Shown one piece after another: positions 37,912 to 63,239 of a DNA stretch of 64,000 nucleotides (positions are counted from its first letter, which is position 1; each line of letters starts with the position of its first letter). Position numbers and translations under genes: made by a program. Source of the DNA: Amoebidium appalachense (taxonomy: Eukaryota > Ichthyosporea). The stretch lies in NCBI GenBank assembly GCA_963693365.1, contig CAVNZM010000006.1, positions 11,470,001 to 11,534,000 of the forward strand. The letters run 5' to 3'. The notes beneath the pieces were generated by a model. The model did not search any database. It was not told the DNA's origin and worked only from the letters and a program-made list of their open reading frames with translations.

Positions 37912-40035
37912 CTAGCGCTGCAGCAGGGCCCGTGTGCCTTCTGGCAGACTGTCGGGCAGCTGCTGGCCGTCGATGGTCAGGTGGCTGAGGGCCATGCAGC
38001 CGGCCAGGCCGCTGAGGTCGGTGCCTGCCGGCAGGGCCAGGTGCAGCCGGGCCAGCAGCGGGCACAGGGCCAGGGGGGCCAGGTCGGCACTGGGGCCAGC
38101 CAGGTTCAGGGTCAGGGCCGTGAGAGCCTGAAGGGGGGCCAGGAGGCGTAGGCTGGGGGTGGCAAACAGCTGCAGACGGAGGGCACGCAGGGCCGTGCAC
38201 GTGGCCAGGGCGGCCAGGCACGTGGCCCCCGTGTCCACCAGCTGCAGGGAGGTCAGCCCCGTGCAGGCCCCCACCGGCCCCAGGTCCTGCAGCCGTGTGC
38301 AGTAGCGCAGAGCCAAATCCCACAGGGTGGCCGCAGGGCCAGCCAGGCCGTCCACACAAGCCAGGGCCGAGCAGCTCTCGACCGTCAGCGCGCTAAGCTG
38401 GCTGCAGCCGGCCAGGCCATCCAGGTGGGCCAGGCTGTGGCAGTCGGCCAGCACCAGCCGCTGCAGGGCGCAGTGGGCCAACGCCTCCAGGCCCGCCACG
38501 GTGCTGTGCTCCACCCACAGCACGGCCAGCCCCCTGCAGCCCTGCAGCCCGGCCAGGTCGGGCCCCCGGTAGTGGCTCAGCTGCAGCTCGGTCAGCTGCG
38601 GGGCGCTGCCCAGCCGGGCCAGGCTCGGGCAGTTGCGCACGGCCACACACCGCAGGGCCGGCAGGTGGGCCACAAAGCCAAGGTCATGCAGCTGCCGGGC
38701 CCCGTCTATTTCCAGGCACACCAGGCTGGTGGCCAGGCCCGACGGGCCCACGGGCAGGGGGAACTGCAGGTGGTGGCAATGGGCCAGGGCCAAGCTGGCC
38801 AGGGCCGGACTGGCCCACACGGCGTCGGCATCCTGCAGCTGGCAGCACTCGGCCACGGCCAGCTGGGTCAGGCCCGGGCTGGCGGCCAGGAAGGCCAGGG
38901 ACGTGAGGCTGAAACAGCCCGTCAGCTGCACCCTGCGCAGCCCCGGGCTGGCCCCCAGGCCCCCCAGGCCCGTCAGCGCCGTGCAGTGCGCTATGTCGGC
39001 CTCCACCAGTCGGCTCAGCCCCGGCAGCTCCCGCAGTGCCCCGCAGCTGTGCAGCGTCAGCTCCGTGAGCGCCGGCAGCCGTGCCAGCACGTCAACGTCG
39101 GCCAGGCCTGGGCAGGCCGCCAGCTGCAGCCGCTGCAGCCGCTGCAGGCCAAGCAGCACGCCCAGGCCCCCGTCCAGCCCGGCGCCCGTCACGGCCAGGC
39201 CCGTCAGGCCCGTGCAGCCGGCCACACAGGCCAGGCCATCGACGCACTGGCCGGCCCCATAGACCAGCAGCAGGCTGCGCAGGGCCGGCAGGGGGGCCAG
39301 CGGGGGCAGAGCCGGGCTGCTGCTGACCACCTCGAGGGCCACGAGGGCCGTCAGGGCGGCCAGCGGGCCCAGGCCCGTGAAGGCCGGGTGGCTGCACCAG
39401 CGCACCTGCAGCCGCGTCAGCGTGGCCGCATGGGCCCCCACGGCGTCCGCCGAGGCCAGGCGGCCGCAGCACACGAGGCTGAGGTCGGCCAAGGGGGGGA
39501 AGTGCTGCAGGGCCTGCACGTCGCTGTAGGGCAGGTGGCTGAGCGTGGCCCCCAGCCACCGCACCCCCGGCAGCCAGTGCAGCAGGTCCAGCGCCGCCGC
39601 CAGCCGGTCCAGGTCGCCGCCCGTGACCACCAGCCGCAGCCGCACAAGCACCGGGGCCCAGGCTCGCCAGCCGCGCACCACCACGGCCCAGCGCCGGCTG
39701 CCCCGTGCCGGCACCAGCAGTGACGGCTGGGGGGCACGCTGGGGGTGGGTAGGGGCGGCCACAACCAGCGTCAGGGGGCCGGGCAGGGCCAGGGCTGTGC
39801 GCAGCAGCACGGCCCAGTGGCGTGCCACCAGGCTGGCCCGGGCGCGGTCGGCCAGGCTCAGGCGGGCCACCACTAGCCGCACGGCCACGTCTGGCAGCAG
39901 CAGCAGCGGGTTTCTGCCGGCCTCCTCGCGCTCAGCCATCATACTGGACCCGCCAGCATGCCGGCCATGGCCACCCTGCCTGCTCTGCTGCCGCCTGGGC
40001 CACACTGCCACTGCGCGGTCAGTGGGCTGGGTCAC
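37912..40035 (-). CDS. F-box-like / leucine-rich repeat protein, intronless
   Basis: A single 707-codon exon, very GC-rich. Residues about 42-82 (LLLLPDVAVRLVVARLSLAD ... ARHWAVLL) look like an F-box, which recruits Skp1 in SCF ubiquitin ligases. From about residue 140 to the end there are about 20 leucine-rich repeats of the cysteine-containing or FBXL-like kind (for example LTRLQVRWCSHPAFTGLGPL, LTELTLHSCGALRELPGL). Such repeats bind protein partners. Methionines at residues 32 and 33 (MMAEREE) are alternative starts. A TATA-like GATATAGG at about 40119-40126 fits the ATG at 40035. The gene differs from its neighbours in lacking introns and repeats. The F-box call is moderate; the LRR call is strong. 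Confidence 0.85.
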   Translation of the reverse strand: MTQPTDRAVAVWPRRQQSRQGGHGRHAGGSSMMAEREEAGRNPLLLLPDVAVRLVVARLSLADRARASLVARHWAVLLRTALALPGPLTLVVAAPTHPQRAPQPSLLVPARGSRRWAVVVRGWRAWAPVLVRLRLVVTGGDLDRLAAALDLLHWLPGVRWLGATLSHLPYSDVQALQHFPPLADLSLVCCGRLASADAVGAHAATLTRLQVRWCSHPAFTGLGPLAALTALVALEVVSSSPALPPLAPLPALRSLLLVYGAGQCVDGLACVAGCTGLTGLAVTGAGLDGGLGVLLGLQRLQRLQLAACPGLADVDVLARLPALTELTLHSCGALRELPGLSRLVEADIAHCTALTGLGGLGASPGLRRVQLTGCFSLTSLAFLAASPGLTQLAVAECCQLQDADAVWASPALASLALAHCHHLQFPLPVGPSGLATSLVCLEIDGARQLHDLGFVAHLPALRCVAVRNCPSLARLGSAPQLTELQLSHYRGPDLAGLQGCRGLAVLWVEHSTVAGLEALAHCALQRLVLADCHSLAHLDGLAGCSQLSALTVESCSALACVDGLAGPAATLWDLALRYCTRLQDLGPVGACTGLTSLQLVDTGATCLAALATCTALRALRLQLFATPSLRLLAPLQALTALTLNLAGPSADLAPLALCPLLARLHLALPAGTDLSGLAGCMALSHLTIDGQQLPDSLPEGTRALLQR

Positions 40036-41983
40036 GGCTCAGGCCGCAAGCAGTGAAGTTCGCTGTAGCCTCACCAAGAGCAACCCCACGCAGCAAAGGC
40101 GCCTGCTGCACCCAGCCCCTATATCCTGAGTCGTAAGGAACACGGTCCGCGAGAAAAAAACGTTCAACGGCACCTTCTAAAGGAAACCCCTTCACAGGCG
40201 TCCTGTCCGCGAGGGTGAATAAAAACCTTCCGAAACAGTCAAATTTAGCAAATGGCAAGTTTTCAAAGACTTTGAGCGCTGCGGAAGGGCGTTTAGCTGG
40301 TTTGAAGCTGACACCTACCACCTACTGAGGCGGTGTCTCCTTTCTTTTTTTTTTTTTTTTATTTATTTATTACTTAAGGTGCTCCTTAAAAGGGACTGAG
40401 TAGATGTTAAACGTCGCACGTGCGGCAACACGTCAGTACGTGTTAGGCTGACACGTACTGACGGTGTCACGCGCCATCTCTGAGCTATCGGCTCGCCGAC
40501 GGCGCCGATTTTTCCTTCCTTTTTCGCAGCCCGCGCGGTCTTTTTTCTTCGCAGCCTTCCTTCTTCGAATTCGCAGCAGTCATTTCGCGTACACAGATAA
40601 GCGTTGTCATTACTAGCGAGACATTTCTGCTGAGGTAGGAAGGAAAATAAGGCACCACCTCAGCTACGTAGGTGGTAGGGTTGTACGGCTCACTGCCGCT
40701 GTCGACGTCTGACTGCAGCAGCTGATATCGATGACTTGAAGGCCGCCTGTTTCTGCCGTGACTCGACGGTGGCTGCAGGCGCCTGGCCGTACAAAATTAA
40801 CACCCGTGCACCGCACAACACCAGCTTCTAATACTACGTCACGAGGCTCCGCACGTATCCATCCCAACTCAATATATCCCCCCCCCCCCCCCCCCCCCCC
40901 CCCCCCACCCCCCCCACCCCGCCCTCTCCTGGGACTGCCGAATGAGTCGCTGCAGCATCACGTGGTAGTGATGCGACTGCAGTGCTCAGCATGATGCCGC
41001 CAGGACTGTCACCCTGTACGCTGATATGGGTGTGTGTGGATGTGCGGGTGACCGTTCATGGCTATGCCAACCAAGAGCCTCTTGCCGTCACGGCTGGCCA
41101 CTGAAAACCATCCTATTAATTTTAAGTGGTCGACGCTTCCACCTCCTGGTCCCTGGCCGTTCCTACAAATTTAGGCCATGGGACGTGGCCCCAGCCACCG
41201 CAAAGTGCCTCACAGCCTAGGGCAAAAAAACCTTCCTTGCACCCACACGCAGCACAACAGTGCCACCAGGAGTGTTGCCATATGGTGCAGCCCCTTATAG
41301 CCCTGTGTGTGTGTGTGCTCTCAACCACCACTATCTGCTTCAGTCCACCATATGGTGGTGTGCCACTGTGTGCTGAAAACACAGCACACTGTCCCCAGCA
41401 AACCCCAGAATAGATAACTGCGAGACTGAGTAAGTCAGGCCTTTGCTTCCACTGGCACACATTTGGTCACCTATTGCACTACTGGGCAGCAGCACCAATG
41501 GCATGATAGCTACCCAGAGGCCTGCTGGGCTGCAGCATATTAGCACCACAGCCAATGGACAGTTCTCATTTCAGCAAGTCTGTATTCAGAGCACAGTCAG
41601 GAAGTCATACGTCACACAGGCACCTGCACGGCCAGCCGCCAGGAACTTGCTCAAATCCTATATTACAGCCAATTTCTTCAATCAGGTTGACTAAGAAGTT
41701 AAATCTGGACAGCTAGGCCTATTATCTCAGTTCATTTTAAAAAGAAGTGTGACTTTCTTTCGATACGCACTTTACCTTATTATGGCTACGAATTCTAAGT
41801 AACGGGCGTACAAACTCAGGTGTCCATTCATGGATAGCCGTGGTTGTCAATCAGACATACGCCACTATTCGGATTGGTGAACGTTTTTGCCCATCATAGA
41901 CAATTATTACTGCCACAAACATACGTTCAAAGTCTATCTACATTCATGCCGTGTACACGTGTGTTACGTGGCTCACAGTGCTG
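40036..41983. other. Spacer upstream of the LRR gene
   Basis: No gene is supported. It contains the LRR promoter, a poly-T/(ATTT) stretch at about 40347-40371 (AATAAA-like and poly-A on the minus strand), a perfect 13-bp hairpin at 40431-40463, and poly-C at about 40878-40906. Minor frames are not protein-like. Confidence 0.6.
40431..40463. repeat. Perfect inverted repeat, 13-bp arms and 7-base loop
   Basis: The arm CGTCAGTACGTGT and its exact reverse complement ACACGTACTGACG flank the loop TAGGCTG. It could form a stable cruciform or RNA hairpin, or be a dyad binding site. Confidence 0.85.
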
Positions 41984-44107
<2,124 letters not shown>

Positions 44108-44408
44108 ATGCCGTCACTGCGGCTGGTGCCGGCACAGAGTGCGCAGGAGAGCTGGGACGAGGCCATAGCACTGCTCAATGCCCACTGGCCGCGCAGCGCC
44201 ACTGCACGGTAGCTCCTGTGCCCTGGCTGCTGTCACCCTCTCCTCCTCTACCCGCCCACCCTCCCTCGCTCCCCCCTACACCTACGAACACACACCGTCA
44301 CACACACGCACACAGGCAAAAAACAAAGAAGAAAAAAATTACACACGGACACTGAATAGCACAAGCGCGCGGCACACAGACACACCCTCTCTCTCTCCAC
44401 CTCATTCC

Positions 44409-44451
<43 letters not shown>

Positions 44452-44533
44452 TCCCTCCAACTCTCTCCCCCTCTCCCTCTCCCCCTCTCTCTCTTCCCCT
44501 CTCTCTCTACCTCTCTCTCTCCCTCTCTCTCTC

Positions 44534-44568
<35 letters not shown>

Positions 44569-44604
44569 ACTCGGTGACTCTTTCTCTCGGTCTCTCTCCC
44601 TCTG

Positions 44605-44648
<44 letters not shown>

Positions 44649-45031
44649 CCTCCCTCTCCCTCTCCCTCTCTCTCTTTCTCTTCTCTCCCTCTCTCATTTC
44701 GCTCCCTGCCTCTAACCCTCCCCCCCCCCCCCCCCCCCCCTTCTCCCCAAAGCTCTACACAACCAATTTTCTCTTTCCATAAGTTAGCTGTTTGTCTTGT
44801 CTTTGTGTCTTCCTGGCTTCATCCTTTCGCTGCGCCCCCTCCCTCCCCTCCCCCCCTCCCCCCCCCCCCTCCCTCCCCCCTTTCCCTCCCCCCGCTCTCT
44901 CCCTCCCCCGGTGACCATCGGGGTCACGATCACCCTCTCCACTGTGATACCCCTTCCGACAACCCCCCGTACCTGCTCTCTGCCCCTGCCACCATTTTTG
45001 GCCTTGCCTGTTGGCCTCAGGGAAACCCCCC

Positions 45032-45065
<34 letters not shown>

Positions 45066-45611
45066 CCCCCCCCTCTCCCTCCCCCTCCCCCCCCCCCTTC
45101 CTCCTGCCGGGCCCCTCTCTGCTGTGCACCTTCCTCTCTCCTCCTTTGGTTCACTTGAAACCCCCCCCCCCCCCTTCCCCCCCTCCCCCTTTCCCATGGC
45201 TCCTTCACCCCCAGGGCTGGCACATCTTTGCTCATCGGCAGGGTAGGCGGGTGGGGTTTGAGCGCTGTGGCTGTGGGGAGGGGCTGCCGTGCAGGCTGCT
45301 GCTGCTGGACGGAGAGAGGGTGGTGGGCCATGCGGCCCTGTGTGCCGTGCAAGGAGGGGTGGGGGCCGCCCTTGTCGAGTCGGGTGGGTGCACAGGAGAG
45401 GGGGTGAGCGGCTATGTTGTTGGGAAAGGCTGAGGGTTACGGTGCTCCGTTGATGGCCGTGCTTGTGTGTGTGCCCCTACGAGTGGGCCTGACTGGCTGG
45501 CTGGCATGCCCCTTATTTGTCTTCGTTGTTTTCTTCCTTTTTTTTTTTTTGTTATTATTATTATTTGTTATTGTTTGGGGTGGACGGGATGGAAGAAGAG
45601 GGAAAGGAGGA

Positions 45612-45645
<34 letters not shown>

Positions 45646-45759
45646 GGGGCTATTGGTTTGATCTTAAACTGTCGAGATATATTGTAAGGGAGTGAGTGCA
45701 CATACATTTGTACGTACATACATACCCACATATATGCACAATCGCAACTGGCGCGCGCG

Positions 45760-45815
<56 letters not shown>

Positions 45816-46288
45816 GTTTTGATGTTGGTAGTTTGGGGTTGTTGGGATTGTTTTTGGATAGGACGCTACCAAAAAGGGTGATAAGGTAGGTGCATGGGTG
45901 TGTTTACTGATTGGGATTATTAGATTGGCCTGTGTCTGCTTTTTTTTTTTTTTTTTTTTTTGGGGGGGGGGGGTGGGTGGGGGGGGGGGGGGGGGGAGGG
46001 GGGGGGAGGGGGGGAAGGCAACTTTGTCGGTCTTGATTTTGAGTTCTTTCTGTTTGTTTGTTTGTTTGTTTGTTTGTTTGTTTGTTTTTTTTTGTTTTTT
46101 TTTTTTGAGGGGGAGGTGGGGAAGCAAATTCTGGCACCAGCGATATTTCCAGCAGTTACACCACCCATGAGGGCTTGTTTGGTGGTGGTGTGTATGTGGT
46201 GTCCTGTGGTGGTGTGTGGTGTTCCGTGGTCGTGTGTTTGCGTGTGTTATGTGTGTATGTGTGTGTGTGTGCGTGAGTGTGTGCGGAC

Positions 46289-46353
<65 letters not shown>

Positions 46354-46604
46354 CGGGGGGGGGGGGGGGGGGGGGGCTGCAATGGAGCAGTGTGATGTGT
46401 GCTGACGGGAGGCCATGGGCAGTGATTGTGTCGCCAGACTGCAGGGGGCAGGGATTGGGCCGCAAACTGATGCAGATGACCGAGGAACATGCCAGAAGGT
46501 CGGCTGCAGCACTGTGCTCTCTCATACACACACACACACGCACGCACACACACACACACACACACAGACACAAACACACACACAAACACATACATACACA
46601 GACA

Positions 46605-46658
<54 letters not shown>

Positions 46659-47703
46659 CATATATATATCCATCCTTCATCCTCGTATATCCTCATATCC
46701 TCATATCCTTATATCCTCATATCCTTATATCCTCATATCCTTATATCCTCCCCCATCCTGGTATATCCCCATATCCTCTGTTCTCATATACCATCAAACC
46801 CTCGTATTTTCGTATCCTCGTTAGTGCATATATGCCCCTATCGCTCTCGGGTTAGAAAGGCAGACTTGACAAATGTTGGACAGGCGGGGAGCGTGGGGAG
46901 GGGGGGGGGGGGGGGGGGGGGGGGTTAGTTGTGCATGTATTGCAAGATCGTAGGACCAGTATTTCCATGTATACACGTGCCACGAACTAACACCCCCCCT
47001 CCCCCTTACAGCATCGGAGTGAGGGTGCTGCACCTGTCGACCACGGACAAGGCAGGGTTCTACATGGCCCTGGGCTACACACAGGGGCCTAGGGTCGATG
47101 GCCTCAAGGGGCCTGCTGCAGCACTGCATGGGGAGGGGGTGGGTGGCACACACACACGGGTGCACGTGCACACACGTGGGCGCACGGGCATACCACACAA
47201 ACATGAACAACACGAATATACAGGCGCGCGTGCACATATGCACACGGATGCGCACAGATGCATGTGTACACACACCATTCGGGCACACACATGGGTGCCT
47301 GGTCTGTGCTTGCCTGTTGACAACCAGCCAGCCAAAAAAAGAAAAAAATAAAAAATAAAAAATAAAAATAAAATAGAAAACTATCGTTTTCCCCATGAAC
47401 CCTTTTCAACCCCTCCCCCACACACACACACACCGCCCCGATCACGCTTGGCACTACCACATTGCACATGTTTGCTGACTGCATACCCTCACCATGGCCA
47501 TGCCTCTGGTTTCTTCTGGGCCCTTCCAGGTTGCAGCCCCCAGCAGCCAGCCTGAGGCCCAGCCCCCCACGGCACTGCCCAGGGAGGGTGGCCCCCACCC
47601 AGCCAGTAGGCCACCTGCCTGCCCCCCACCCCCGCCACCCCCAGTAAGGCCTCCAATCGCGGCCCCCCGACCCCAGGCCGTGTGGCTGCAGAAGCATCTG
47701 TGA
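44108..47703 (+). CDS. NAA80: NAA80-like N-terminal acetyltransferase (GNAT), actin-specific in animals
   Basis: Five exons: 44108-44208, 45247-45387, 46391-46498, 47012-47138 and 47530-47703. Phases agree and give about 216 residues. The start MPSLRLVPAQ leads into IALLNAHWPRSATAR, the N-terminal signature of NAA80/NAT6. The GNAT fold follows, with LLLLDGERVVGHA, the acetyl-CoA loop CRGQGLGRKLM, and LHLSTTDKAGFYMALGY. The last exon is proline-rich (PACPPPPPPPVRPP) and ends VWLQKHL. In animals NAA80 acetylates the processed N-terminus of actin and uses a proline-rich part to bind profilin-actin. That function is inferred here from family. The acceptor at 45246 (GGTAG) and donor at 45388 were chosen for phase and alignment and are the least certain. 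Confidence 0.8.
44209..45246 (+). repeat. Acetyltransferase intron 1: (CT)n and C-rich tracts
   Basis: (CT)n tracts with CCT and T interruptions run from about 44385 to 44700. They are followed by poly-C blocks at about 44720-44740, 45030-45062, 45067-45100 and 45161-45174. The sense strand is almost wholly pyrimidine for 800 bases before the acceptor. Confidence 0.9.
45388..46390 (+). repeat. Acetyltransferase intron 2: G runs, (GT)n and (TTTG)n
   Basis: The intron has poly-G at about 45616-45642, (GT)n at about 45763-45814, a poly-T run then G-rich blocks at about 45941-46014, (TTTG)n at about 46050-46090, (GT)n at about 46293-46351, and a G run at about 46355-46376 shortly before the acceptor. 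The (GT)n here is near the acceptor, unlike most introns in the window. Confidence 0.85.
46499..47011 (+). repeat. Acetyltransferase intron 3: (CA)n and an ATCCTCAT minisatellite
   Basis: (CA)n occurs at about 46526-46570 and 46610-46648. From about 46670 to 46760 a short unit (ATCCTCATATCCTTAT) is repeated about six times, and poly-G lies at about 46900-46924. Confidence 0.8.
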
Positions 47704-48210
47704 TAGCCAATGCACGTGCACACCTGCCGGTGGCCACTCTGAGTCATACTGACGGCACGTACGCACCCACTTACCCGGGCATCGGATTTGCTGGAATAGA
47801 GCGCACGCCACCAGGCCCTGCTCCATGTGTGCTACTGAGCACGTGCATGTGGGTGCCACCACAGCACGTGCATGTGTTTGCTAGCAAAACACGTGCATTT
47901 GTTTGCTAGCAGAGCACGTGCATGCTGACTGCACGTTGGCCCCACCGGTGTTGTTGGAGCGTGGCAACCCACCAAAAAGAAACAATGTCCTGGGCCTAAC
48001 ACGTGCACGTGACGTCATAGTTATATAGTGTGGTGGTTGTGGCAGTGTGTGTAAACAAGCACAGCTGTACAGCCACCCTGTCTGACCTGGGTATCTCGGG
48101 AGAATGGTACGGTAACTGTACCCACCCAATTGCTAAGCCTTTATAAAGGAAAAAACACAGCTTGGCCATGGCTCCTGCCTTCCGCCCGCCTGGCCATGTG
48201 CATGCTGCAG

Positions 48211-48249
<39 letters not shown>

Positions 48250-48852
48250 TCCCCTCCCTCCCCCCCCCCCCCCCCCCCCCCCCGTGCACACAGTGTCACA
48301 CACACACACAAACACATGATGCATCCTCCGGGACTGTACATTCCCTCGTGTGCATGTGTTCTTTCAAATTTCTCTTTGCAACAAATGTAGATCTGCAGCT
48401 GAAGTAAAGGTGCCTTGTGTATACATGTTCTCGGACCTGGTCCGTCGTACGTGTGTCAAAGTCATTGTGTACTTTGGTTTAGGCCCTTAGCACTCTCTAC
48501 CCTCCGGCCTCCGGAACCCCCCCCCCCCCCCCCCCCCCTTCCTCGCCCCCGGGGGGGGCCTGCACAACATATATACATAGTTTTTAAGGAAAGAATGTGC
48601 TGTGACTGCCTACTGTCAGTCCTTTTTCTAGCTTTTTGACTTTTTTTTTTCTTTTTCCATCGTATACACGTTTGCCACCTTATGATAACACATACATCGA
48701 CCCCGTTGCAACCCCCCCCCCCCCCCCCCCCCTCATCACGGCCCCGGGCCCCCCGTCACAGTTGCGAATCATGCCCGATCAAATCATAGTTTGCCGTACT
48801 GCGACTCAGAGCTTCGGTGCCCACTGACAGAGTGTGTGTGTGTGTGTGTGTG

Positions 48853-48920
<68 letters not shown>

Positions 48921-50353
48921 CACGTGTGTGTGTGGGTCTGTGCGTGTGTATACGTACACGTACTGTGTGAGCTGGCACGTCCTGACTGTTCCCCGTCCTA
49001 TATATTTCAATCGACAAAGACTGGTGCATGCGCACTGAGGCTTAGCTATAGGGCAGGCGAGGCAGGTGACTATTCGCTTCCGCAGCGACTAACTCAGGAC
49101 ACGGAGCTCCCGATCAGGAATGAGAGCTACCTAGAGTGTATGTGTGTGTAATCTTGAATTTCTGGAGCTCTTAAGTTTGCTAATTTTATTTTGATTTTAA
49201 AGTTTTCCTTTTCATTTACCGGCCCGGGTATTTCATTCTTTCTTTTTGTGACGCTTACCTAATTTGGGCCTATTGGCCAGAGGGGGATGGGTGGGTTTGT
49301 GTACATGTGTGTGTGTGTGTGTGTGTCAGTGTGTGTTACACATACTGTTAGTGTCACACACACACAGTCACAGTCACACACACACACACACACACACATA
49401 CACGCACACGCACACACGCGCGCACACACACACACACACAAACCCACGGTGACCCAACCCCTTTGGCCAAAAGACCCTATTTTTGTGTGTGTGTGTGCGT
49501 GATGGTGGGTGTGTAACTGTGTGCGTGTGTGTGTGTGTGCGTGTGAGGGTTGAGAGAGAAAGGGGGGAGAGGGGGGCAGGGGGGGGGGGGGGGGGGGTTG
49601 CAGCCACCACACACGCCACAGTGTTCTGCACGTGGAATTTACACGTGTTTAATTTCGGCATATGTACAGGTCTGGGTGGCCGCCCTGGGTCCAGCCGCAG
49701 GCACCTCATACGTTCAACACCTACATTCCTAAGCCCGCACTGGGGTCTGCTACGGAATCTGGTGGCGCTGTGCCGGCACCCCACTGTGTGCACGTGCATG
49801 CAGCGCCCCCTATGTCATACATGACCATGTGCCACGTGGCACCATGCACGTGGCAGTGTGTGTGTGTGTGTTTGTGTGGGTGTGTGTGTGTGTGTGTGTG
49901 TGTGTGCGTCCATTCGATGTGTGGCCCCCCCACCCCGGCAGTCCCATTCACACTGACCGGCCGTGGCTGGCAGCAGAACCATTGGTGCATGTGCATGTGT
50001 CTGTGTCCGACCATACGTGTGTGCTGCCTCGTGCGTGCTTTTCACATATAGATTTGCAGTGTATATGGCTATGTAGATTTTGTTGCGGGGTTTACATGCG
50101 TACACAAACTAACCTACGGTATGTTGTGCCATGTTGTGTGCCTGTGCGTGAATGTATATACCAGTGTGCGCCTGTGTGTGCGCCTGTGTGTGTATATGTG
50201 CCTATGTGTGCCTGTGTGTCTATATATACCTACGTGTAACTGTACGTGCCTGTGTGTGCCTGTGAATATACCTGTGTGTGTGTGTAGCAATGTGTGCCTG
50301 TGATTGAGTATATACCTGTGTGTGCCCCTATGTGTGTGCCTGTGTGTGTGTGG
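47704..50353. other. Spacer between the acetyltransferase and aconitase genes
   Basis: The two genes are convergent. The spacer holds C runs at about 48216-48246, 48260-48282, 48519-48538 and 48712-48732, (GT)n at about 48832-48916 and 49307-49330, (CA)n at about 49376-49440, a G run at about 49580-49597 and repeated CACGTGCATGTG-type motifs near 47830-47930. No gene is supported. Confidence 0.6.
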
Positions 50354-61255
<10,902 letters not shown>

Positions 61256-61995
61256 CTGCACACAGGTTCAGCACAGGCACAGAGAGGCAGGCAGCGGGTG
61301 CATGTGTGCAGGGTGCAACTAGGTAATACGTGAAGGCGCTCGTGCATGTGTGCGTGTGGTACGACTCGTGTCTTCGGTGCAATGTGGGGTCGGTTAACGT
61401 GTTGCTTGTGAGTTGTAATTTGTGTAGCAATTCGTATGTGGGTGTCTGCGTGTGCGTACTGTGGGTGTCTGCGTGTGCGTACTTCTATCCACGTGTGTGG
61501 GTTTCCGTGTGCCCGCGTGCATCTGTGCATGAGTGTGGGGTCGGGGCGTGCACATGTGCCTGTGTTCAAAAGGGTGTGTGTCTGTGAGATTGCGCACGAG
61601 CATGTGTACGCGCGCGGTGTATAATGTGAACTTAAGAAGTTGGGTTGTACGGGTGCCCCCATCTGTGTCAAACAGGCGCAAGTTCATACATGCATAGCTT
61701 TCTGCGTGCACGTAGAGAGCGTGCAGTGCAAGTTGCCCAAAGCTCCACCCCCACACAGAACCGTGCCCTAGATCTCTCTCCCAGCACGTGCAGAGACACA
61801 CCTGACTTGCACATGGTGGCGGGGGTCGAGGTGGGCTGCCTCTCGCAGGGAGCACACGCACGTAACCACCTAACCTCCCCACTGCTCGCTGAAGAGAGAC
61901 CCTTTAGCTGGCATGAACTTTCAAGGCGGGCCCGGGCTGCCAGCTGGCAGGAGCTGATCACTGAGTCAACGCCGGGTGCTTCGGCGAAAGTTAGA

Positions 61996-62008
61996 ATATA
62001 AATATAGT
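61996..62008 (-). promoter_or_regulatory. TATA-like box, probable aconitase promoter
   Basis: The minus strand reads CTATATTTATATTC in otherwise mixed sequence, about 740 bases upstream of the first recognised coding exon. That fits a promoter followed by a 5' exon and an intron. Confidence 0.4.
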
Positions 62009-62346
62009 AGAGTATTGGTTGTTAATGTTTAAATAGCCATATAGGGATTATCTTTGAAATAACCAAGCGATGATTGGTGCTTGTCACTTCCTGCTTATGC
62101 CGCCTTTGTGACTTGACTGACAAGCGTGCGCCGACTCCGAACATTTGCATGATCGTGATCATGAGCAGCTGAGCTTGAAGGTCAAACCGTGTACAGTCGA
62201 AAGGCTGCATGTACCGTGTGATGATATTCAGACGGGTTGTTCTTGTGAAGTGCACGCACTTGGGACAACTTGAACAACCGAAACTTGCGCATCATTTTGC
62301 TTTCTGAGACTTGGGCTGATACTGGTACCGGGGAGCCTCCGGGAAG

Positions 62347-62354
62347 AGGGGGAG

Positions 62355-62429
<75 letters not shown>

Positions 62430-62465
62430 GGGGAGGGGGGGGGGGGGGGGGGGGGGGGAGGGGGG
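62347..62465 (+). repeat. Poly-G block, about 115 bases
   Basis: Nearly pure G with a few A and one C. It could form stacked G-quadruplexes. Its length is unlikely to be exact in the assembly. Confidence 0.9.
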
Positions 62466-63201
62466 GGAGGGGGAGGGAAAGGTACATGGGTGGCCAGGCA
62501 CCAACCACTTCTCTGTTTAGCTAGCTAAAATTTTAGTGCCGATCGCGACCTGCTGTGCCAACTAGTACTTGCAATTGGCTATGCAGGGCACTGCACTTTG
62601 ACGCATTTAGGTATCACCGAGGATAGGCAGACGCTGCGTGCTCTCACACGGGCACTGTGCGTACGCCGTACGGTACGCCGCGTGCACACGTGTGCCTCTT
62701 GGCCCTTTTTTCCGCCCGGGGCCAGAACCTCCTGGTGCGTGCGAGGCGAGGCAAAAGGCTTCAGCAGTTTTTTTGTGTTGCAAGACCTGATGTTTGGCCT
62801 TTCTCACATAAGCCTGTACTTCAGAGGGCGCTAGGGCTCAGCCTCCAGACCAGAGCTACGAGCTATGCAATGGCACGGTGCTGTGCCCAATCCTTATATG
62901 TAATTTGTCTGCAGGGAGGCGGGGTGGTCCACAGCACGGGTAGACCACAGTCACCACACATGATTGACTGGTCACAAGCAAGAAGCAGTGCCACCGCAAC
63001 ATGATTGACTGGTCACAAGCAAGAAGCAGTGCCACCGCAGCGCCTAGGGGTTGCTTGCCCGCTTGCGTGTACTGTTCGCGAGTGTGACAGCGTGTGACGA
63101 GAGTATCGGGCACGCGTACATGTGTGTGACCAGGTGCATAGGCCTAATTAGATGTGGGAAGCGTCGACGTTGTGCAAGCGCCGCCGTCGGGGCCGGGGGG
63201 G

Positions 63202-63239
<38 letters not shown>

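Noticed and set aside
38425-39723. 432-codon plus-strand frame antisense to the LRR gene
   Set aside because: It is a shadow of a GC-rich leucine repeat gene; the minus frame has a clear F-box-like/LRR pattern and this one has none.
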